Origin: JAHEJB01 sp037969195
Lineage (GTDB): Bacteria > Bacteroidota > Rhodothermia > Rhodothermales > Rubricoccaceae
Length of the DNA: 7,528 nt
Reading direction: 5' to 3'
Assembly (NCBI GenBank): GCA_037969195.1
Contig: JBBKWZ010000134.1
Location: 1-7,528, forward strand
Shown here: positions 1-4,868 of the stretch, piece by piece
Layout: each line of letters opens with the position of its first letter
How positions within the stretch are numbered: position 1 is the first letter of the stretch
The notes under the pieces: generated by a model
Told to the model about the DNA's origin: nothing
Databases searched by the model: none
The model's input: only the letters and a program-made list of their open reading frames with translations
Program-made: the position numbers and the translations under genes

Positions 1-1
1 C

Positions 2-940
2 GTTGTGACTCCCCGACTTGGTGTCGTGCTCGGTCGCGCAGAAGGAGCCCTGTCGAAAATGCTTCCCGCGTTCCGCGCAGGACTGGGAGGGCCCGTCGGC
101 TCAGGCAAACAGTTCGTGCCCTGGATCCACATCGACGATCTCGTTGATCTCCTCGTAGCGATGATTCAAGATGACCACTACAGCGGCGCTGTGAATGCGA
201 CAGGACCGACTCCCGTCCATTTTACGGAATTTGCTCAGGCCCTTGGAGCCAAATTCTCCCGACCGACCTTTGCCCATATCCCCTCCCTCGCCCTTCGACT
301 CCTGTTTGGCGAGGCCGCAGCCGTACTATTGAATAGCCAGCGAGTTATACCGGAAAAGGCAACGGCTCGCGGTTTTCGGTTCTCTTACCCGAAGGTACAA
401 GCAGCTTTCTCAGATCTGATCGACACAGTCGAGAATGAGATCGCTGAGGTCGATGTGCCGATACCCGATTCGGAGTATCTGGTCGCCAGACCTCCAACGT
501 ATCTGCTGACGACGAGATCGACACTGGGAAAGCCAGTAGATGATGTGTTCGACTTTTTCTCCCGGCCGGAGAATCTGGGCCTCATCACCCCTCCAGGAAT
601 GCAGTTTCGATTGGCCAGCGTTCCCAAGTCAATCACGGAGGGCGCCGAAATCCAATACAAGCTGAAAGTCGGAGGACTGCCCATATCGTGGACGACTCGT
701 ATCGACGTTTGGGAGGATGGTGTTCGATTCGTCGACTCACAGATCAAAGGTCCGTACGCCAGTTGGTGGCATGAACATCGATTCGAGGCAACTGGTGATG
801 TGACACAGATGACTGATCGTGTTTTCTATACACCACCGGCAGGACCGCTCGGTAGAATTGCGAACCACCTATTCATTGAAGGTCAGCTGCGGCAAGTCTT
901 CGGCTATCGTTCTGCCGTGATGAGAAGACGCTTCGGCTGA
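2..940 (+). CDS. TIGR01777-family NAD-dependent epimerase fused to SRPBCC domain (5' partial)
   Basis: The gene is cut by the left edge: the frame is open from base 2 and a valine codon precedes the GTG at 5, so that GTG is probably internal. What remains is the C-terminal half of an atypical short-chain dehydrogenase/epimerase (YfcH/SDR39U1-like, TIGR01777). Counting from the GTG, GxGGPxGSGxQ lies near residues 27-36, PWIHIDDL near 39-46, and a DUF1731-like end with SQRVxPEKA and GFRFSYP near 92-138. The Rossmann GxxGxxG and the catalytic Tyr region are outside the window. Residues about 164-307 form a second domain of SRPBCC type (START/Bet v 1-like fold), with FDFFSRPENLGLITPP and a WWHEHRFE strand. 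Such domains bind hydrophobic ligands in a cytoplasmic cavity. There is no signal peptide or membrane segment in the visible part. Substrate and pathway cannot be deduced. The gene converges on the GNAT gene. The domain calls are secure and the physiological role is not. Confidence 0.88.
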   Translation, partial: VVTPRLGVVLGRAEGALSKMLPAFRAGLGGPVGSGKQFVPWIHIDDLVDLLVAMIQDDHYSGAVNATGPTPVHFTEFAQALGAKFSRPTFAHIPSLALRLLFGEAAAVLLNSQRVIPEKATARGFRFSYPKVQAAFSDLIDTVENEIAEVDVPIPDSEYLVARPPTYLLTTRSTLGKPVDDVFDFFSRPENLGLITPPGMQFRLASVPKSITEGAEIQYKLKVGGLPISWTTRIDVWEDGVRFVDSQIKGPYASWWHEHRFEATGDVTQMTDRVFYTPPAGPLGRIANHLFIEGQLRQVFGYRSAVMRRRFG

Positions 941-1136
941 TATTGGCCGATTGTAGGCGGGACGTCTGCCGGGGAAGGAGGTGAGGTCAGTTAGTCGCCG
1001 TATAGGATCAGCCTAAATATCACGATTACGTTCGAGTCGAGGCGCGAGCGAACTCGACCTCATCCCACCGGAGCAATCCAGACCAGGCTTGCTACGTCCA
1101 AATATTACTAGCCTTTTCTGTTCTAGATGAAACCTG
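941..1136. other. Convergent intergenic region with weak dyads
   Basis: This gap lies between the end of the epimerase gene and the end of the GNAT gene, so transcripts from both sides should stop here. Around 1030-1058 there are overlapping short inverted repeats: GTCGAG at 1036-1041 with CTCGAC at 1053-1058, TCGAGT at 1032-1037 with ACTCGA at 1052-1057, and GTTCG at 1030-1034 with CGAAC at 1049-1053. They exclude one another, and no U-tract follows on either strand. A canonical intrinsic terminator is therefore not supported, and this is at most a weak pause or Rho-dependent end. I see no gene or RNA here. Confidence 0.3.
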
Positions 1137-1745
1137 TCAGTGATGTGATAGCATCTCCTCTAGCCTCCGCTCCACGTCCGACCACTCCTCCTGAACGATG
1201 CTGTAATAAACCGTGTCACGGAGGCGGCCGCTTGCGGTAACCATGTGCTTCCGGAGAGTGCCTTCCTCTTTCGCACCCAGGCGAAGGATCGCATTGCGCG
1301 AACGCTCGTTCAGCGCATCAGTCTTTAGCTCTACGCGGTTGCAATTCCAGACCTCGAACGCATGGCGGAGCATCAGGAGTTTCGCCTCCGTGTTGATGCC
1401 CGTACGCTGCCAGCGCGTTGCTATTCCAGTCCAGCCAATCTCGGCCCGGCGATTTCCCAGATCAATATTCCCAAAGCGAGTACTTCCGACGATACGTGCT
1501 CCTGCGCGCTCTATCGTGGCGAACGGCAGCGCGGTGCCTTGATTCTGATCATCAAGAGCCTTTTGGACGTACGCTTCAAAATCCGCGCGCGAAGAAACGG
1601 ACGTTGAACTCCACTCCCAAAGTGCCGGATCGTATAACACCTCCCATAGCGCATCAACATGGTCGAGGCTCAGCGGCTCGAGGCGGACATGGGTGCCTTC
1701 GAGAACGACCGGTTGCACCGGGCAAGGATCACTTGATCGATTCAT
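1137..1745 (-). CDS. GNAT-family N-acetyltransferase (RimJ/RimL-like)
   Basis: This 202-residue protein is a full-length single-domain Gcn5-related acetyltransferase of the Acetyltransf_3 (RimJ/RimL, YdaF) type. Such enzymes move an acetyl group from acetyl-CoA to an amine, on a protein N-terminus or a small molecule, in the cytoplasm. The N-terminal LEGTHVRLEPLSLDHVDALW (about 15-34) is the usual first strand and helix. RIVGSTRFGNID (84-95) and RRAEIGWTGIA (99-109) are the central strands. RWQRTGINTEAK (111-122) is the motif A/CoA pyrophosphate loop, and LNERSRNAILRLGAKEEGTLR (about 145-165) is motif B. Start: ATG complementary to 1743-1745; AGGGG six bases upstream is at best a weak ribosome site. 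It lies on the same strand as clpP, 143 bp downstream, where clpX often sits. The dyad-rich gap suggests it may not simply be a third operon gene. The substrate is unknown. Confidence 0.9.
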   Translation of the reverse strand: MNRSSDPCPVQPVVLEGTHVRLEPLSLDHVDALWEVLYDPALWEWSSTSVSSRADFEAYVQKALDDQNQGTALPFATIERAGARIVGSTRFGNIDLGNRRAEIGWTGIATRWQRTGINTEAKLLMLRHAFEVWNCNRVELKTDALNERSRNAILRLGAKEEGTLRKHMVTASGRLRDTVYYSIVQEEWSDVERRLEEMLSHH

Positions 1746-1793
1746 TCAGCGCCCCTGGTGATTTTGCCGACCGGGTGCACCAAAATACTTTTC

Positions 1794-1832
1794 GTGAGCC
1801 GCGGCTATGTGTCGGGCTTTGACACCGCTCAC
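1794..1832 (-). promoter_or_regulatory. Nested inverted repeats between clpP and the GNAT gene
   Basis: Three dyads overlap within 39 bases. GTGAGC (1794-1799) pairs exactly with GCTCAC (1827-1832). Inside it, GTGTC (1809-1813) pairs with GACAC (1821-1825) around a 7-base loop. AGCCGCGGCT (1797-1806) is a perfect 10-bp palindrome that overlaps the left outer arm. The first two can form one stem-loop with a 9/1 asymmetric internal loop, and the palindrome would compete with the outer stem. On the minus strand the structure is followed by an A/T-rich stretch containing TATTTTGG rather than a T-run, so it is not a textbook terminator. It could end the tig-clpP transcript, stabilise its 3' end, or be an operator for the GNAT gene. 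The repeats are read directly; function is inferred. Confidence 0.4.
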
Positions 1833-1888
1833 ATTGATGCTCCCGTCTTCCATAGGAGAACGGTCCTTCATCGCACCGCGAAGCCCGC

Positions 1889-2608
1889 CTACTCCTCGAC
1901 CTTGTCGTCTGATTTCTTCTCTTCTGGCTTCACGCCGCCGACGCTTTTCGTGAGTACGGTATCAATCAGTCCGTATTCTTTCGCTTCGACGGGGCTCATG
2001 AAACGATCGCGGTCGCTATCGATTTCCACCTGTTCCACTGTTTGACCTGTGTGGTGGGCGATGATCTCGTTCAAGCGGTGCTTGATGTAGAGGATCTCTT
2101 TGGCTTGAATCTCAATGTCAGAGGCCTGCCCCTGCGCGCCCGAAGACGGCTGGTGGATCATGATGCGGCTGTTTGGTAGCGCCGCACGTTTCCCCGCGGC
2201 ACCACCGAGCAGAAAAACCGATCCCATTGACGCCGCAAGGCCTACGCAAATCGTAGCCACGTCGGGCTTGATGAACTGCATGGTGTCGTAGACAGCCATC
2301 CCGCTGTAAACCTGCCCGCCGGGCGAGTTGATGTACAGATTGATATCCTTGTCCGGGTCTTCGCTGGCCAGAAAAAGCATCTGCGCCACAGCAAGGTTGG
2401 AGGTGACATCGTTGACAGGCGTACCGAAAAGCACGATTCGATCCTTCAGCAAACGACTGAAAATGTCGTACGAGCGCTCGCCTCGAGCAGTCTGCTCCAC
2501 CACCATCGGGACGAGAGCGTCAATGGGCGCGCTATCGAAGGAGCCGCTGTAGATGCCTTCGGGCATCGTGGAGATGCTTTTGGCAAACTTTACGAAGTCA
2601 CTGACCAT
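1889..2608 (-). CDS. clpP: ATP-dependent Clp protease proteolytic subunit ClpP
   Basis: ClpP forms the double-heptameric serine protease chamber that degrades substrates unfolded by ClpX or ClpA/C. The 239-residue product contains the whole S14 fold. The oxyanion-side motif INSPGGQVYSG is near 93-103. Catalytic Ser127 lies in GLAASMGS, His152 in MIHQPS and Asp201 in DRDRF; the spacings (25 and 49 residues) match the E. coli triad. DALVPMVVEQTARGERSYDIFSRLLKDRI (30-58) is the usual core start. Before it are about 29 extra residues, resembling the longer N-termini of Bacteroidota ClpP and possibly a cleaved propeptide or axial-pore segment. The C-terminus ends in a short charged Lys/Glu/Asp tail. 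Start: ATG complementary to 2606-2608; no clear Shine-Dalgarno. An in-frame Met15 (ATG complementary to 2564-2566) is an alternative. It lies 116 bp downstream of tig on the same strand and is probably co-transcribed. clpX does not follow. Confidence 0.97.
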   Translation of the reverse strand: MVSDFVKFAKSISTMPEGIYSGSFDSAPIDALVPMVVEQTARGERSYDIFSRLLKDRIVLFGTPVNDVTSNLAVAQMLFLASEDPDKDINLYINSPGGQVYSGMAVYDTMQFIKPDVATICVGLAASMGSVFLLGGAAGKRAALPNSRIMIHQPSSGAQGQASDIEIQAKEILYIKHRLNEIIAHHTGQTVEQVEIDSDRDRFMSPVEAKEYGLIDTVLTKSVGGVKPEEKKSDDKVEE

Positions 2609-2724
2609 GTGTACGTCTCAGGGTTTGAGTTTGGGGGATTTTTGTGCTGGCACCCGCAGTCTACGACTACAGTTCCGCCGGGGTCAAAGCAGGTCGGTTA
2701 TATCGGCGAATCTGCCGCCAAGCT
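2609..2724 (-). other. tig-clpP intercistronic spacer
   Basis: These 116 bases separate the tig stop (TAG, complementary to 2725-2727) from the clpP start. There is no T-tract terminator. The only dyads are CGGC (2704-2707) with GCCG (2714-2717) and the imperfect palindrome GTGC-TG-GCAC at 2643-2652, both too short to call. The spacer is compatible with read-through from tig into clpP, with or without an extra clpP promoter that I could not identify. Confidence 0.35.
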
Positions 2725-4182
2725 CTAATCGTCGTCTTTCTTTCGTTTGAAAAGACCCTTCAACTTCGCCACGGGGCTCATTGCCGCGCGGGCGGCAGCC
2801 GCAGCGGCAGCTTCTTCCTCGGCCTTCTGTTCCGCGTCAGCTTGGGCTTTCTCTTCGCGCTCTCTCTCGAGATCTTCGCGAGTTTTCTCGACGATCACGA
2901 AGCGTTCCTCGAGCAACGCAAAGATGCGCTGGTTGAGCAGGTTGTCACCCATCTGCTCGATCAGGCCTTCCTGCTGCGTGAAGTACTGCTTCACCATGTC
3001 GAGGCTCACGTCGTCGCTGGCGATTTTCTCGAACTCGGCGTCGAAGTCCGCATCTGTAATCTCCAGGCCCTCAGCGTCGATGAGCTTTTGTTTGACGAGG
3101 AGCCAACGGACCTGCCGCTCGGCCTGTTCACGCTGCTCGGTGCGGTAATGCTCCACATCAAATCCATGCGGAAGCTTCCCGTCAGAGCGCTGCGCGATTT
3201 CGTTCAGCATCACGTCAATGGTCGCGTCCACGAGCGTTTCCGGGACCAGAAAATCATGCGCTTCTACAAGCTGCTCAACCATCTTGCCCTCCAGTCCTTG
3301 ACGAGAGCGCTGCTCCCACGAGCTTTCCAGCTGCTCACGGATCTGCGCTTTCAAGTCGTCAAGCTCTTCCAACTCGTCATTGGTTTGAGCTTTGATAAAC
3401 TCGGCATCGACTTCGGGGAGGATGCGGTAGCTGATCGACTTTACCTCGATCGTGTACCGGTCAACATGGTCTTCGTGATCGTGCCCTTCATCGGGACCAT
3501 GCTGGTGCGGAAATTCGACGCGCTTCGAGTCGCCAACGGATGCACCCAACAGTGCGTCGCGTAACTCAACTCGGAGTTTGGGATCGGCGAGAATGATCTG
3601 CGCGTCGCTCTGCTTTGCTCCTGTCGTCTCACCTTCCTCGTTGATTGGCTGGATGTCGATCGTGGCAACATCTTTTTCGCCAACCGTTGCCCCATCTTCG
3701 ACGACTTCCAGGCTGGCCGCTGACTCGCGGCGGCGCTCGATATCGGCGTCGATGTCTTCGTCGGTGAACTCGCGAACGAACTTCGTCACCTCCATCCCCG
3801 TGATGTCGGCAATTTCAAACTGCGGCCGCACGGCAAACTTGACTTCGGCTTTCAGGTCGCCGCCCTTCTCGAAATCGTAGTCCAACTCGCCAAGGCGCGG
3901 CTGACCCAAAACTTCGTACTCCTCGTTTCCCTCCATCGCCTCGCGATAGGCATCGCCGATGATCTCTTCTGTCACTTGCACCGCCACTTGCGGCCCTACC
4001 ATTTTGCGAACGTGCGACATGGGCACTTTGCCGGGCCGGAAGCCTTTCAGGTTCATCCGCTTTCGCTGCTCTTTGAGCAGTACCATCAGGCGTGGCTCCA
4101 CTTCGTCGGCCGGCACGTAGATGTCGAGCGTATAATCGACGTCGTTGATGGGGATGATTTTCGTTTCCATGGTGGGGATCAT
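2725..4182 (-). CDS. tig: Trigger factor, ribosome-associated chaperone
   Basis: Trigger factor docks on ribosomal protein L23 at the exit tunnel and shields nascent chains; it also has a peptidyl-prolyl isomerase domain. At 485 residues it is longer than the usual roughly 430. The N-terminal ribosome-binding domain (about 1-125) carries the signature GFRPGKVP at 47-54. The FKBP-type domain spans about 166-256 and includes a His/Asp/Glu-rich loop at 226-239 (His226, 228, 234, 236, 239). The helical chaperone arms run about 257-435. A C-terminal extension (about 435-485) is Glu/Lys/Ala-rich, probably coiled coil, with an alanine run near 458-467 and a basic end KLKGLFKRKKDDD. Start: ATG complementary to 4180-4182; Met5 (4168-4170), giving METKIIPIND, is equally plausible and fits family N-termini better. 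Neither has a Shine-Dalgarno. First gene of the tig-clpP pair, transcribed divergently from the DinB-family gene. Confidence 0.96.
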   Translation of the reverse strand: MIPTMETKIIPINDVDYTLDIYVPADEVEPRLMVLLKEQRKRMNLKGFRPGKVPMSHVRKMVGPQVAVQVTEEIIGDAYREAMEGNEEYEVLGQPRLGELDYDFEKGGDLKAEVKFAVRPQFEIADITGMEVTKFVREFTDEDIDADIERRRESAASLEVVEDGATVGEKDVATIDIQPINEEGETTGAKQSDAQIILADPKLRVELRDALLGASVGDSKRVEFPHQHGPDEGHDHEDHVDRYTIEVKSISYRILPEVDAEFIKAQTNDELEELDDLKAQIREQLESSWEQRSRQGLEGKMVEQLVEAHDFLVPETLVDATIDVMLNEIAQRSDGKLPHGFDVEHYRTEQREQAERQVRWLLVKQKLIDAEGLEITDADFDAEFEKIASDDVSLDMVKQYFTQQEGLIEQMGDNLLNQRIFALLEERFVIVEKTREDLEREREEKAQADAEQKAEEEAAAAAAARAAMSPVAKLKGLFKRKKDDD

Positions 4183-4339
4183 TGGGCGTAAGACGCGGGT
4201 CCAGACAACAAACGCGGCCCCGGAGGATTCCGAAACCGCGCGAATCGAAAGTTACCGCGACCGGTCACGCGATAATTCCACCCTAAAGCCTTTTCACGGC
4301 ATTCTCTTAGCTGACTTTCGCACCCAAACCCTCCCGAAG
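4183..4339. promoter_or_regulatory. Divergent promoter region between tig and the DinB-family gene
   Basis: Both flanking genes are transcribed outward from this 157-bp gap, so promoters for each should lie here. Near the middle, 4256-4271 is an interrupted dyad: CGCG flanks on both sides of the perfect 8-bp palindrome GACCGGTC (4259-4266), with an extra CA on the right arm. It could be a regulator site shared by the two genes. On the minus strand, TAACTTTC just left of the dyad resembles the Bacteroidota -7 element TAnnTTTG, but no TTTG element is found at the right distance. I cannot place promoters with confidence. The gap itself is supported by the gene layout. Confidence 0.4.
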
Positions 4340-4867
4340 ATGGATCCACTCCGTTATCCCATTGGCAAATTCGAACACGAAGGCGAAATCACCGATAATG
4401 ACATCGACCGGTGGATCGATCAGATTGCTGCCTTGCCAAGGTCGGTCCGCATGGCAGTTGACCGGCTTTCGGAAGAGCAACTGGACACACCCTACCGGCC
4501 CGGTGGTTGGACGGTTAGACAGTTGGTCCATCACATCGGTGACAGCCACATGAACAGCCTCGTGCGGTTCAAATGGGCACTCACGGAAGACGAGCCTGCA
4601 ATCAAGGCCTACGATCAAGCCGGTTGGGCTGGGCTCGCCGATTACCGCGATGTACCCCTCGAAACCAGCCTGCTATTCCTTGAATCACTGCAAGCTCGGC
4701 TGGTCGCACTTCTGCGATCATTGAGTACCGAGGACCTCGCGCGCCGATTCGTTCATCCAGTATCCGGCTCCGTAACGCTCGCTCGGAACATCGGGTTGTA
4801 CGCGTGGCATGGGCGGCACCACGTGGCTCACATTTCGGCGTTGAAGGCGCGAGAGGGCTGGACATGA
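4340..4867 (+). CDS. DinB/YfiT-like metal-dependent protein (putative bacillithiol/thiol S-transferase)
   Basis: This 175-residue protein matches the B. subtilis YfiT (BstA) family almost end to end: YPIGKFE at 6-12, LDTPYRPGGWTVRQLVHHIGDSHMNSLVRFK around 48-78, LTEDEPAIKAYD at 81-92, and WHGRHHVAHI at 156-165. The fold is the four-helix DinB bundle. The metal triad known from YfiT corresponds to His65, His160 and His164, all present. Members were first called metal-dependent hydrolases; BstA transfers bacillithiol to electrophiles for detoxification. Whether this organism makes bacillithiol is not shown here, so the thiol is left open. Start: the frame is open upstream to 4145, but family N-termini begin at the ATG at 4340 (MDPLRYPIG). 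No Shine-Dalgarno precedes it. It is divergent from tig and converges on recG, with one base between the stop codons. It is cytoplasmic, with no signal peptide. Confidence 0.9.
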   Translation: MDPLRYPIGKFEHEGEITDNDIDRWIDQIAALPRSVRMAVDRLSEEQLDTPYRPGGWTVRQLVHHIGDSHMNSLVRFKWALTEDEPAIKAYDQAGWAGLADYRDVPLETSLLFLESLQARLVALLRSLSTEDLARRFVHPVSGSVTLARNIGLYAWHGRHHVAHISALKAREGWT

Positions 4868-4868
4868 A

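Noticed and set aside
973..986. Strong Shine-Dalgarno-like AAGGAGGTG in the convergent gap
   Set aside because: No ATG follows at suitable distance, and the GTG frame that overlaps it closes after a few codons, so no small gene is supported.
1030..1058. Intrinsic terminator between the epimerase and GNAT genes
   Set aside because: The inverted repeats are short, mutually exclusive and not followed by a T-run on either strand; kept only as a description of the gap.
1213..2045. Plus-strand frames opposite the GNAT gene and the end of clpP
   Set aside because: They are antisense to conserved domains, lack recognisable motifs, and one merely spans the gap at 1746-1888.
2644..3564. 306-codon open frame on the plus strand, antisense to tig
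   Set aside because: It is a shadow of trigger factor; the opposite strand encodes an unmistakable family member with its signature motif, and this frame has no recognisable domain.
4145..4339. In-frame upstream extension of the DinB-family gene, overlapping the tig start
   Set aside because: YfiT-family proteins begin at MDPLRYPIG-like sequence; the extension has no family similarity and would overlap tig and its promoter region.
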